A stretch of DNA of 64,000 nucleotides from Stigmatella erecta. Lineage in GTDB: Bacteria; Myxococcota; Myxococcia; Myxococcales; Myxococcaceae. Each line of letters starts with the position of its first letter. Positions within the stretch are counted from its first letter, which is position 1. Shown here in pieces: positions 7,883 to 15,971 of this stretch. The stretch is taken from NCBI RefSeq assembly GCF_900111745.1, contig NZ_FOIJ01000015.1, positions 1-64,000 on the forward strand. Reading direction: 5' to 3'. The position numbers were made by a program, and so were the translations under genes. The notes under the pieces were generated by a model. It was given only the letters and a program-made list of their open reading frames with translations, was not told the origin of the DNA and ran no database searches.

Positions 7883-9259
7883 CTACTTCGGCACGGCCTT
7901 GAGCGTGGCCTTGCCGTCCTTGATGACGACCTTGAACTCCACGTTCTTGGCGTTGTGCTGCTTGAGCAGATCCGGCACCTGCTTGCGCAGGTTGGCGGCC
8001 ACCGACTCGAAGCTCATCTTGGAGGTGTCCTCCTGGTTGCGCTTCTTCGCCGTGACGTACGCGTCGTAGACGGCCCGGAGCTTGTCGTCCGAGAGCCCCG
8101 CGCCCCCCGAGGCCGTGGCGGGCCGGGGCACGGGCGTCGCGGGCACCCCGGGCCGGGCCGCCGTGGGCGCTCCCGGGCGGGCCGCCGCGGGCGCACCGGG
8201 CCGGGCCGCCGCGGGCGCGCCAGGCCGGGCCGCGGGCACGGCCGTCAGCGGCTCATCCGTGAGCCCCTCGAGCGCCGCGGCGATGCCTCCTCCGCCCGAG
8301 GCCGAGGACCCAAACGCGGGCACTCCCCGCGCGGGCACACCGGCCGGTGAGCCCCGGGCAGGCGCTCCTGCCGGGGCGGTGGGGGCCGCGGGACGGGCGG
8401 CGGCGCTTCCGGGCGCCGCGGCGGCCGGGGCCCTCACGGGCGCCACGGCAGGCACCACCGGGGCCACCGAGGGCATGGCCGGCACGGCGGGGGCGAGGGT
8501 GGGCGTGGCCCGGAAGGGCGTGCCCGCCGCGGGCGCCACGGAGGGAATCGTGGGCGCCACCACCGGGGCGATGGCAGGCGTGCCCCGGAAGGGCGTGCCC
8601 GCCGCGGGCGCCACGGACGGAATGGAGGGCAGCGGCGCCACGGGCGCCATGGACGGAATGGAGGGCACCGGCGCCCCGGTGGGCGTGCCCCGGAACGAGA
8701 CGCCCCCGGCGGCGGGCTCCACCGGCTGGGGCACGAAGGCGGGCTTGGCCACCTTCACGGGCAGCGGCTCGTTGGGGATGATGTCCGACACATCCTCCAG
8801 GTCCGCGTCGGACAGCTCCTCCGTCAGCTCATGCGCCTCCTTGCGGCGCTCGCCGCCCGCGGACTTCTGGGCGCGGCGCTTGGCCTTGAGCAGGTCGCGC
8901 TTGTAGGTCCCCGCCTCGATTTCCTGGAGGGTGCGCGTCCACAGCCGCTCGTAGGTGAGGAACTTGTTCTGGAGCGAGTTGAGGCGGAACTTCGCGGCGG
9001 TGTTGCGCACGTTGCTGCCCTTGAGCCGCATGAGCCGCTTCTTGAAGTCCTCATGGGCCCGGCTGGGCGGAAAGCGCTCGTTGCCGAGGAAGTATTGCTC
9101 GTAGGTGGCCCGCAGGGCCGCCAGCTCCTCCTCGAGCTCCGAGGTCTCCTGGAGGGCCAGCTCGCTGTTGGACTTCTTCTGTCCGGCCTTGTCGTCCCCC
9201 AGGAGCTTGGAGGGGGCGGACTTGGCGGCGGACGAGGATTTTCCAGGCTCCGGTGGCAT
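7883..9259 (-). CDS. low-complexity Ala/Pro-rich protein with conserved terminal domains
   Basis: The 458-residue protein has three parts. A charged helical N-terminal domain (about 35-160) contains ELALQETSELEEELAALR and HEDFKKRLMRLKGSN. A long low-complexity linker (about 185-385) is built from repeats such as SVAPAAGTPFRGTP and AARPGAPA. A C-terminal domain (about 390-458) contains LSDDKLRAVYDAYVTAKKRN and FKVVIKDGKATLKAVPK. There is no signal peptide or membrane segment, so it is probably cytoplasmic. The layout matches a conserved myxobacterial family that I recall under an MXAN-locus domain name, with no defined role. It is followed 12 nt later by kdsC, and lgt begins 42 bases beyond its end of the opposite side. 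Confidence 0.7.
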   Translation of the reverse strand: MPPEPGKSSSAAKSAPSKLLGDDKAGQKKSNSELALQETSELEEELAALRATYEQYFLGNERFPPSRAHEDFKKRLMRLKGSNVRNTAAKFRLNSLQNKFLTYERLWTRTLQEIEAGTYKRDLLKAKRRAQKSAGGERRKEAHELTEELSDADLEDVSDIIPNEPLPVKVAKPAFVPQPVEPAAGGVSFRGTPTGAPVPSIPSMAPVAPLPSIPSVAPAAGTPFRGTPAIAPVVAPTIPSVAPAAGTPFRATPTLAPAVPAMPSVAPVVPAVAPVRAPAAAAPGSAAARPAAPTAPAGAPARGSPAGVPARGVPAFGSSASGGGGIAAALEGLTDEPLTAVPAARPGAPAAARPGAPAAARPGAPTAARPGVPATPVPRPATASGGAGLSDDKLRAVYDAYVTAKKRNQEDTSKMSFESVAANLRKQVPDLLKQHNAKNVEFKVVIKDGKATLKAVPK

Positions 9260-9300
9260 TCGGCCTCAGAGTGTCCCCAAGACGCGGCCCCTTATCAACC

Positions 9301-10599
9301 TCAGGCAGGGCTGGGCGTGGGTCCGAGCCCCGCGGCCTCGCCCCCCCGCTTGCTGCGCTGGTAGAGAAGAGTTGCGCCAAAGGTGAACATGCACAGGGAG
9401 ATGAACTGGCTGGTGGACACGTTGTACCAGGCCTCCAGCGGCACCCAATGTGCGAGGGAAGGCGCATGCCCGGCCAGCAGCCCGTGCAGGGTGCCGCGCT
9501 CGGTGTCCCCGCGGAACAGCTCCACCGTGGAGCGCAGCACCGCGTAGGCCATGAGCCACAGGGCGAAAATCTGCCCGTGGAAGCGCCGGTGGCGGCGCAG
9601 GGCCAGGAGCGCCACGAAGAGCAGCGCCTGCCCCAGGGACTCGAAGAGCTGCGTGGGGTGCACCGGCAGGGTGGTGCCGTGCTGGGCCGCCCACTCGGAG
9701 ATGCGCACCGCGCCGGGGGCCGCCTGGTGCAGCACCTCGCCGGTGGCCTCCACCACATAGCGCCCGTCCTTCACCTGGGAGTGGAAGGCATTGCTGCCAT
9801 TGCCGGTCAGGTGTCCGAACAGGTCCTGCGCCACGCGCGCGCCCGGAAAGCGCACCGCCAGCGGGGCGTCCGCGCCCGCCGTGCCGCCCCAGCAGCACCC
9901 CGCGCAGAAGCAGCCCAGCCGCCCCAGCGCCTGGCCCAGGGAGACGGTGGGCAGGGCCACGTCCGCCAGCCGCAGGAAGTCCAGGCCGTGCACGCGCGCG
10001 AAGACGTAGGCCGCCCCCGCCGCGCCGATGAGGCCGCCGTAGAACACGAGCCCGCCCCCCAGGGAGAAGATGCTCGTCCAGTGGCTGGCGTAGTCCTTCC
10101 AGTTGACGAGGATGAAGAGCACGCGGCTGCCCACCAGGCCCCCCACGAGCACCCAGAGGGCCAAGTCCAACACCTGCTCGCGCCGGCGCGGCCCCTCCAC
10201 GTCCACGAAGCCCCGGCCCTCCACCCACGCCACCCGCCGCCACTCGTCCCGCGCCAGCCGGGCCGCCACGCTCACCGCGCAGGCGAAGCCCAGGGCGAGC
10301 AGCACCCCGTAGGTGTGCACCGGAATGCCGTCCCCCTTGCCACCCGGAAAGGCGCTCGCGGGCAGCGCGTACTGGAGGCCGTAGAAGGCCAGCCCCGCGC
10401 CGATGCCGCCAAAGAGGGCCGCGCGCTGCGCCCGGTCCGCGGCAGTGGGCGGAGGCCGGGGGCCGGGACCCTTCCCCGCGCCGAGCGCGCCGCGCCACCC
10501 GTTGCGGGCGATGTAGCCCACCAGCACCAGGGCCCCGGCGTACAGCAGCACCTGGGACCAGAGCGATTCGAACGAGAGGCGGAAGAGGATGGGGAGCAT
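9301..10599 (-). CDS. lgt: prolipoprotein diacylglyceryl transferase
   Basis: Lgt moves a diacylglyceryl group from phosphatidylglycerol to the lipobox cysteine of prelipoproteins in the inner membrane. Recognisable motifs are IPVHTYGVLLALG (about 92-104), GGLVFYGGLIGA, GQALGRLGCFCAGCCWG, HPTQLFES and LRSTVELFRGD. The protein is polytopic. At 432 residues it is much longer than the roughly 290-residue E. coli enzyme: about 90 extra N-terminal residues hold further hydrophobic segments, and there is an insertion between the GRLG motif and HPTQ. It lies in the same orientation downstream of two lspA genes, forming a lipoprotein-maturation group that suits a genome rich in lipoproteins. Confidence 0.93.
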   Translation of the reverse strand: MLPILFRLSFESLWSQVLLYAGALVLVGYIARNGWRGALGAGKGPGPRPPPTAADRAQRAALFGGIGAGLAFYGLQYALPASAFPGGKGDGIPVHTYGVLLALGFACAVSVAARLARDEWRRVAWVEGRGFVDVEGPRRREQVLDLALWVLVGGLVGSRVLFILVNWKDYASHWTSIFSLGGGLVFYGGLIGAAGAAYVFARVHGLDFLRLADVALPTVSLGQALGRLGCFCAGCCWGGTAGADAPLAVRFPGARVAQDLFGHLTGNGSNAFHSQVKDGRYVVEATGEVLHQAAPGAVRISEWAAQHGTTLPVHPTQLFESLGQALLFVALLALRRHRRFHGQIFALWLMAYAVLRSTVELFRGDTERGTLHGLLAGHAPSLAHWVPLEAWYNVSTSQFISLCMFTFGATLLYQRSKRGGEAAGLGPTPSPA

Positions 10600-10721
10600 G
10601 GGTCCTGCCAGGGGGGGACGGCGGCCCGGAGCCTACCGCCGGGCGAGGCCTTCGAAACGCCCCGGCCCTCCTGCCTGTTCCCGGCCGCCCCGGGAGGGGG
10701 CGGGCGGACGGCGGCAGCGCC

Positions 10722-11327
10722 TCAGGTGCGCGCGGGCTCCGCCGGGCGCTCCTTGCGCACGAAGGCGTCGATGACGAGCAGGCCCACCCCGACGCAGATG
10801 GCCATGTCCGCCACGTTGAAGGAGGGCCAGTACGCCTTGTCCATCCAGTGCGCCTGGATGAAGTCCACCACGAAGCCGCGGGCCACGCGGTCGATGTAGT
10901 TGCCCAGCGCCCCGCCCAGCACGAGGCTCAGGCCCCAGAGCGCCCACTTCTCCGCCGGGTCCGTGCCGGTCAGCTTGGTGAAGTAGTAGCCGATGAGCAG
11001 CACCGCCCCGATGCTCACCACGTGGAACAGCGGCCCGCGGGTGCTGGCCGGCAGGTTGCGGAACATGCCCCAGGCGGCGCCCGGGTTCTCCTCGTAGCGC
11101 AGGCGCAGGAAGGACTCGGACAGGTCGATGGAGCGCTTGGAGCGGAAGTGCCGCCCATCCACGCCCAGCGGCGGGGGCTCGCCATACATCGCCTTCAGGC
11201 GCTCGCCGGTGGTCTGGGCTTCGTCGAAGCGCGTGGTGAGCTCGCCCACGACGGCGTACTTCGTCCACTGGTCCAGCACGAGGAGGACCAGCGTGACGAC
11301 AAGAAGGATGAGGTATTTGCGCGGCAC
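10722..11327 (-). CDS. lspA: lipoprotein signal peptidase II, second copy of a tandem pair
   Basis: This inner-membrane aspartyl protease cleaves the signal peptide from lipid-modified prolipoproteins. Its catalytic residues are Asp146 in GNYIDRVARG and Asp174 in FNVADMAICVG; NPGAAWGMFR (about 81-90) is the family motif in the first loop. At 201 residues it is longer than the 164-residue E. coli protein because of an insertion of about 40 residues between the first membrane helix and NPGAAWG. It starts with GTG and lies 32 nt downstream of another lspA. Both retain all catalytic residues. Myxobacterial tandem lspA genes have been linked to tolerance of the LspA inhibitor myxovirescin (antibiotic TA). 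Confidence 0.95.
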   Translation of the reverse strand: MPRKYLILLVVTLVLLVLDQWTKYAVVGELTTRFDEAQTTGERLKAMYGEPPPLGVDGRHFRSKRSIDLSESFLRLRYEENPGAAWGMFRNLPASTRGPLFHVVSIGAVLLIGYYFTKLTGTDPAEKWALWGLSLVLGGALGNYIDRVARGFVVDFIQAHWMDKAYWPSFNVADMAICVGVGLLVIDAFVRKERPAEPART

Positions 11328-11359
11328 GGGGGCGGCTTACACCACAAGCCCCCCGCCCG

Positions 11360-11989
11360 TCACGGATTGGGGCTCTGGGCGAGCGGCCGGGAGGGCACTT
11401 CGGCCGGGCGGCGCAGGCGCAGCGAGTCCAGCAACATGAGCGCCACGCCCACACAGATGGCGGCATCCGCCACGTTGAAGGTCGGCCAGCGCATGCCCGG
11501 CTGGTTGCGCCAGTGCCAGTCGATGAAGTCGATGACGTAGCCGCGCACCAGCCGGTCCAGGAAGTTGCCCAGGGCGCCGCCGGCCACCAGCGCCAGCGCC
11601 AGGCGCACCAGGCGCTGCGAGGGCTCCGAGCGCGCGTACATGACGAGGATGAAGGTGAGCGCCACCAGGCTCACCACGTGGAAGAAGACGCGGCGCACCG
11701 GCTCCGGCAGGTCTCCGAACATGCCCCAGGCGGCGCCGGGGTTCTCCACGTAGCGGAAGTGCCAGTAGTCCTCGATGAAGCGGTAGGGCCGGGTGGCCCG
11801 GTAGCGGCCCCCCTCGGTGGGCGGCTGGTTGTCCAGGTTCTGCTCCGAGAGGAACCCCTGCACCCGGGACACCCCTGTGCGGCCATCCAGGGCGTCCGTC
11901 AACCGGGCGACGGCGAGGTACTTGGTGACCTGATCGGCGGCGAGCACCGCGAAGGCCACGAGGATCAGCAAGCGCAGGGAGTTCTTCAT
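11360..11989 (-). CDS. lspA: lipoprotein signal peptidase II, first copy of a tandem pair
   Basis: A paralogue of the next gene with the same layout: four hydrophobic segments, ENPGAAWGMFGDLP (about 82-95), GNFLDRLVRG (Asp145) and FNVADAAICVG (Asp175). Length is 209 residues with the same enlarged first periplasmic loop. It starts at ATG 11989 with an AGG-rich leader. The ends of the first loop (GFLSEQNLDNQPPTEGG) and the C-terminus differ most between the pair, which may reflect substrate or inhibitor selectivity; that is inference. The gene probably heads the lspA-lspA-lgt transcript. Confidence 0.95.
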   Translation of the reverse strand: MKNSLRLLILVAFAVLAADQVTKYLAVARLTDALDGRTGVSRVQGFLSEQNLDNQPPTEGGRYRATRPYRFIEDYWHFRYVENPGAAWGMFGDLPEPVRRVFFHVVSLVALTFILVMYARSEPSQRLVRLALALVAGGALGNFLDRLVRGYVIDFIDWHWRNQPGMRWPTFNVADAAICVGVALMLLDSLRLRRPAEVPSRPLAQSPNP

Positions 11990-12103
11990 CCTCCCTGACC
12001 TCTAACCTGCCCGCCCAAGTCCTGACAACCCAGGATGCCTGCCTGCTGTCCGCCAGGCCCACCCTGGGTTTCCCGGCGCCCGGGGTTCGGGCATGGTGAG
12101 GCC

Positions 12104-12463
12104 ATGTCTTCTGTTGAGCCTCCCGTGAAGCCTACCTCGACCGACACGGCCGCCCCCGCCGCCGCCCCGAAGCCCTCGCTGCTCACCCGCTTCAAGACGC
12201 TGGTGGTGGAGTACGGCCCGCTGGCCCTCCTGCTCAACTTCGCCATCTTCTTCCTGACGGTGGGAGGCTTCTTCCTGGCCTTCAAGCTCGGGTTCCGGGC
12301 GGAGAGCACGGAGGCCACCGCGGGCACCCTGGCGGCGGCGTACGCGGCTTCCCAGGTGGTGAAGCCGTTCCGCCTGGCCGCCGTCTTCGCGCTCACGCCC
12401 CTGGTGGGGCGTGTGCCCATCGTGGCGCGCTGGATTCAGCGCACCCGGCAGCCCGGCGCCTAG
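12104..12463 (+). CDS. small membrane protein, DUF1279/FAM210-like
   Basis: A protein of about 119 residues from ATG 12104, preceded by GGTGAGG. A Pro/Ala/Thr-rich N-terminal tail of about 30 residues is followed by FKTLVVEYGPLALLLNFAIF and two hydrophobic segments. The YGPLA(L)xxNF pattern and the helical hairpin resemble the DUF1279/FAM210 domain, though the match is short. It ends in a TAG that overlaps, on the opposite strand, the stop of the nuclease-fold lipoprotein: the four bases CTAG (12460-12463) serve both genes. Function unknown. Confidence 0.72.
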   Translation: MSSVEPPVKPTSTDTAAPAAAPKPSLLTRFKTLVVEYGPLALLLNFAIFFLTVGGFFLAFKLGFRAESTEATAGTLAAAYAASQVVKPFRLAAVFALTPLVGRVPIVARWIQRTRQPGA

Positions 12464-14886
12464 TTCAGCGGCACCAGGAAGTCCTTGATGACGCCCATGT
12501 GCTGCATGTTGGAGGCGGCGCTGTCACCGGCCTGCACCGGGGAGATCTCCGAGAGCGGCGTGTAGACGCGGCTGTCGAGCACCAGCCCGCTGGCGAAGCT
12601 GCTGGTGCCGATGACGGTCGCCGTCTGGTGGGCGCGCAGGTCCGCGTCCACCAGCACGTGGTCATACGGCTTGCTGCGGCCCGCGTTGGTGCCATCCTTG
12701 CCGCTCTTGTCCACCGGATGAGGACCGTCGGTCACCACCACCTGCTTGAAGGTGGTGAAGCAGGACTCCGAGCGGCTGTCGGTGTTGAAGTCTCCGCCAA
12801 CGGCCAGGTAGTCCCCCGCGGGGATGTTCGCCTTGATCTTCTCCACCAGCGAGACCGCCTCCGTGTTGCGGGTCGTCGCGCTGCGGGTGAGCAGGTGCAC
12901 GCTCACCACCCAGAGATCCTTCGGCCCCGGGATGTCGATGCGCGCCCAGGCGAAGTCCCGGTTGTCGACCTCCGGATCCTTCCACTCACCCGAGGCGATG
13001 ATGGGGTAGCGGCTGATGATGCCGTTGGGGATCTGCGCGCCGGCCTCCTGGTAGTAATAGAAGCCGGGGCCGAAGGTGGTGTTCACCAGGTCGCTGATGG
13101 AGCCCGACTTGTAGTTGAACTCCTGGATCATCACGATGTCCGGGTTCGCACCCTGCATCAGCCGGATGCCAGGAGCCTCATAGGCCTGGTAGTTGCCGCT
13201 GCTGATGTTGGCCGCCATGAGCCGGATGCGCGTGGTGCCCGCGTCCGGCGTCCCCGCGTCCATGCCCGCGTCCGGGGCGCCTGCATCCGGAGCAGGGCCT
13301 GCGTCCACGCCCGCATCCGGGGCAGGGCCCGCGTCGATGCCCGAGTCCGGGGCAGGGCCCGCGTCCACGCCCGCATCCGGGGCAGGGCCCGCGTCGATGC
13401 CCGAGTCCGGGGTCCCCGCGTCCGTGCCCGCGTCCGGCGTGCCCGTGTCCCCGCCCAGCGGCACCAGGAAGTCCTTGATGACGCCCATGTGCTGCATGTT
13501 GGAGGCGGCGCTGTCACCGGCCTGCACCGGGGAGATCTCCGAGAGCGGCGTGTAGACGCGGCTGTCGAGCACCAACCCGCTGGCGAAGCTGCTGGTGCCG
13601 ATGACGGTCGCCGTCTGGTAGGCGCGCAGGTCCGCGTCCACCAGCACGTGGTCGTACGGCTTGCTGCGGCCCGCGTTCGTATTGGAGTTGCCGTTCTTGT
13701 CCGCCGGGTAAGGGCCATCGATGTCCACCACCTGCTTGAAGGTGGTGAAGCAGGACTCAGAGCGGCTATCGGTGTTGAAGTCTCCGCCAACGGCCAGATA
13801 GTCCCCCGCGGGGATGTTCGCCTTGATCTTCTCCACCAGCGAGACCGCCTCCGTGTTGCGGGTCGTCGCGTTGCGGGTGAGCAGGTGCACGCTCACCACC
13901 CAGAGATCCTTCGGCCCGGGGATGTCGATGCGCGCCCAGGCGAAGTCCCGGTTGTCGACCTCCGGATCCTTCCACTCGCCCGAGGCGATGATGGGGTAGC
14001 GGCTGATGATGCCGTTGGGGATCTGCGCGCCGGCCTCCTGGTAGTAATAGAAGCCAGGGCCGAAGGTGGTGTTCACCAGGTCGCTGATGGAGCCCGACTT
14101 GTAGTTGAACTCCTGGATCATCACGATGTCCGGGTTCGCACCCTGCATCAGCCGGATGCCAGGAGCTTCATAGGCCTGGTAGTTGCCGCTGCTGATGTTG
14201 GCCGCCATGAGCCGGATGCGCGTGGTGCCCGCGTCCGGCGTCCCCGCGTCCGTGCCCGAGTCCGGAGTGCCCGCGTCGATGCCCGAGTCCGGCGGGCCCG
14301 CGTCGGGAGTGCCCGCGTCGATGCCCGAATCCGGCGGGCCCGCGTCCGGAGCAGAGCCCCCGTCCGTGCCCGAGTCCGGCAGGCCCGCGTCCGGAGCAGA
14401 GCCTCCGTCCGTGCCCGAATCCGGCAGGCCCGCGTCCGGCTTGCCACCGTCCGTGCCAGGGCCCGCATCCGGCTCTTCCACGGGGCCCAGGCCACCGTCC
14501 GGATTCGTCCCCGGACCGCCATCGGACGTCCCTCCATCGGAGTTCCCACCATCCGAGGGGCCCGCATCCGGCGGGGTGCACGCATCCTGGGGCAGGCAGA
14601 AGCCACCGGTGCCGCCGTCCTCGCCGTGCGGGCAGCACGCGAGGGAAGGATCCGCGCAGCCGGTGGCCGGCTCGCAGGGGTCCACGCACAACGAGCGCTC
14701 ATAGGCCTCGACGAACCGGCAGCTCTGGCCCTCGGCGCAAGCGCCCGCGTCCTGCTCGTCGCACTCGACCCACGCGCCGCCATCCGGCAGCGGCGGCGGG
14801 GGCAGGGGATCCGAGCCGCCACACCCTTGCGCCACCAGCAGGAGCGCCAGCCCCGCCCCCAGCATCCCCAGCAACGTCTTCTTCAT
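12460..14886 (-). CDS. lipoprotein with two near-identical endonuclease/exonuclease/phosphatase (EEP) domains
   Basis: Start ATG 14886 (MKKTLLGML) leads a lipoprotein signal with lipidated Cys near 22 (LVAQGC). A Cys-rich segment (about 35-95) and a linker made of Asp-Ala-Gly-Pro/Ser repeats precede EEP domain 1 (about 214-477). A second repeat linker and EEP domain 2 (about 545-807) follow. Each domain has the family motifs IVMIQEFNY, VVSVHLLTR, GGDFNTDS and KPYDHVLVDADL, that is the metal Glu, the His and Asp/Asn pairs and the final Asp-His. Such domains hydrolyse phosphodiesters (DNase, sphingomyelinase, inositol phosphatase). Here the location suggests an extracellular surface-tethered enzyme. 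The two domains differ mainly in a 20-residue patch after the conserved FKQVV. The substrate is not deducible. Confidence 0.88.
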   Translation of the reverse strand: MKKTLLGMLGAGLALLLVAQGCGGSDPLPPPPLPDGGAWVECDEQDAGACAEGQSCRFVEAYERSLCVDPCEPATGCADPSLACCPHGEDGGTGGFCLPQDACTPPDAGPSDGGNSDGGTSDGGPGTNPDGGLGPVEEPDAGPGTDGGKPDAGLPDSGTDGGSAPDAGLPDSGTDGGSAPDAGPPDSGIDAGTPDAGPPDSGIDAGTPDSGTDAGTPDAGTTRIRLMAANISSGNYQAYEAPGIRLMQGANPDIVMIQEFNYKSGSISDLVNTTFGPGFYYYQEAGAQIPNGIISRYPIIASGEWKDPEVDNRDFAWARIDIPGPKDLWVVSVHLLTRNATTRNTEAVSLVEKIKANIPAGDYLAVGGDFNTDSRSESCFTTFKQVVDIDGPYPADKNGNSNTNAGRSKPYDHVLVDADLRAYQTATVIGTSSFASGLVLDSRVYTPLSEISPVQAGDSAASNMQHMGVIKDFLVPLGGDTGTPDAGTDAGTPDSGIDAGPAPDAGVDAGPAPDSGIDAGPAPDAGVDAGPAPDAGAPDAGMDAGTPDAGTTRIRLMAANISSGNYQAYEAPGIRLMQGANPDIVMIQEFNYKSGSISDLVNTTFGPGFYYYQEAGAQIPNGIISRYPIIASGEWKDPEVDNRDFAWARIDIPGPKDLWVVSVHLLTRSATTRNTEAVSLVEKIKANIPAGDYLAVGGDFNTDSRSESCFTTFKQVVVTDGPHPVDKSGKDGTNAGRSKPYDHVLVDADLRAHQTATVIGTSSFASGLVLDSRVYTPLSEISPVQAGDSAASNMQHMGVIKDFLVPLN
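12466..13258. repeat. direct repeat, copy 1 (EEP domain 2 coding region)
   Basis: This stretch of about 793 bp recurs at 13456-14248 with a constant offset of 990 bp and no insertion or deletion that I can find. Most differences cluster around 12685-12745. The match begins and ends near the domain borders, so this looks like an in-frame internal duplication of 330 codons. Confidence 0.92.
13240..13455. repeat. short tandem repeats encoding the inter-domain Asp-Ala-Gly-Pro linker
   Basis: Units of about 30 bp alternate in two versions (GCCCGCGTCGATGCCCGAGT and GCCCGCGTCCACGCCCGCAT), giving a 60-bp period that encodes the low-complexity linker. A similar array codes the longer first linker at about 14250-14530. 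The units are contiguous with no spacers, so this is not a CRISPR array. Confidence 0.8.
13456..14248. repeat. direct repeat, copy 2 (EEP domain 1 coding region)
   Basis: This is the partner of 12466-13258 at a 990-bp offset. High identity over almost the whole length, with one divergent patch around 13675-13735, indicates recent duplication or continuing gene conversion. Confidence 0.92.
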
Positions 14887-15110
14887 AAGAACAGCCAATT
14901 CCTTGCTACCGGGGGAGAGCGGGCCGAACGCCGCGCCGGTACGCGGACACCGGACGGATTATACGGAACGAGACATTCCTCGCCAGCCACCCCGTAAAAT
15001 TCCGCTGAGAATGACTCAGTGTCCCAGATAGGCATGACACGACGTGACGCACACCCGTCCGGAAGGGCTGGCCGTTCTCAAGCCTTGAGAGGCAGGGAGA
15101 GCCGGCGGCG

Positions 15111-15872
15111 ATGATGCCAAAGCAGGTGACGGTGCGCCTCTACGGGGCGTTGAACGACTTCCTCCCGCCCGAGCGGCGAGGAGCCGAGTTCACGCACGCG
15201 TTCACGGGGAGCCCGTCGGTCAAAGACCTGCTCGAGTCGCTGGGGCCACCGCACCCGGAGGTGGACCTCATTCTGGTGGACGGCCAGGCGGTGGACTTCG
15301 CGCACCGCGTCGAGCCGGGCACGCGGGTGGTGGCTTATCCCGCCTTTCATGCCCTGGACGTGACGGCGATGGAACGGGTGGGGGTGCCCCTGCCCTCCGA
15401 ATGGCGCTTCGTGCTCGACGTGGGGCTGGGGCGGCTCGCGGGCTTCCTGCGGATGCTCGGCTTCGACACGCTCTGGAGCAACGGCGCCGGGGACCCGGAA
15501 CTCGCCCGGGTGTCTCAGGCGGAGGAGCGCATCTTGCTCACCCGGGACCTGGGACTGCTCAAGCGCACCGAGGTCCGGCACGGCTACTTCCCCCGCCACG
15601 CGGACCCGGGGCACCAGTTGGTGGAGGTGGTGCGCCGGTTTCAGCTCGCCCCCCGGATGCAGCCGTTCACCCGCTGCATGGCGTGCAATGGCTTGCTCAC
15701 GGCGGCCCGCCGGGACGAGGTGCTGGAACGCATTCCGCCCGGCGTGGCCGCAAGGCACACGGACTTCCAGCAGTGCCCTTCGTGTCAGCGTGTCTACTGG
15801 GCTGGGACCCACCACCAGCGAATGCAGGCCTTGGTCGAGAAGCTCCGTGGCCTGAATCCAGACATGCCCTGA
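15111..15872 (+). CDS. Mut7-C ubiquitin-fold / Mut7-C RNase-domain protein
   Basis: The 253-residue protein has two parts. An N-terminal ubiquitin/ThiS-like fold (about 1-85) contains VTVRLYGALNDFLPPERRG and DLILVDGQAVDFAHRV. It is joined to a Mut7-C domain (about 95-245) containing FVLDVGLGRLAGFLRMLGFDT, ILLTRDLGLLKR and two CxxC pairs (CMACNG, CPSCQR) that should bind zinc. Mut7-C is a PIN-fold domain predicted to be an RNase, with Asp residues at DVGLG and TRDLGLL likely binding metal. The enzyme has been little studied. Two adjacent ATGs (15111, 15114) could serve as start. It is divergent from the EEP lipoprotein across about 220 bp, with CTGAG-N5-CTCAG in the gap. Confidence 0.88.
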   Translation: MMPKQVTVRLYGALNDFLPPERRGAEFTHAFTGSPSVKDLLESLGPPHPEVDLILVDGQAVDFAHRVEPGTRVVAYPAFHALDVTAMERVGVPLPSEWRFVLDVGLGRLAGFLRMLGFDTLWSNGAGDPELARVSQAEERILLTRDLGLLKRTEVRHGYFPRHADPGHQLVEVVRRFQLAPRMQPFTRCMACNGLLTAARRDEVLERIPPGVAARHTDFQQCPSCQRVYWAGTHHQRMQALVEKLRGLNPDMP

Positions 15873-15971
15873 GTCTGGCAGCGCTTCGCGGATCACTGTT
15901 GGCGCTCATGGCCCCGTCCCGTATTCTCCCTGCCATTCAAGTAAATCCAGCTTATCCAGCGAGGCCCTCGA

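Noticed and set aside
13240-14530. Regular short repeats resembling a CRISPR array
   Set aside because: The units are contiguous, in frame and encode an Asp-Ala-Gly-Pro linker; there are no unique spacers and no cas genes.
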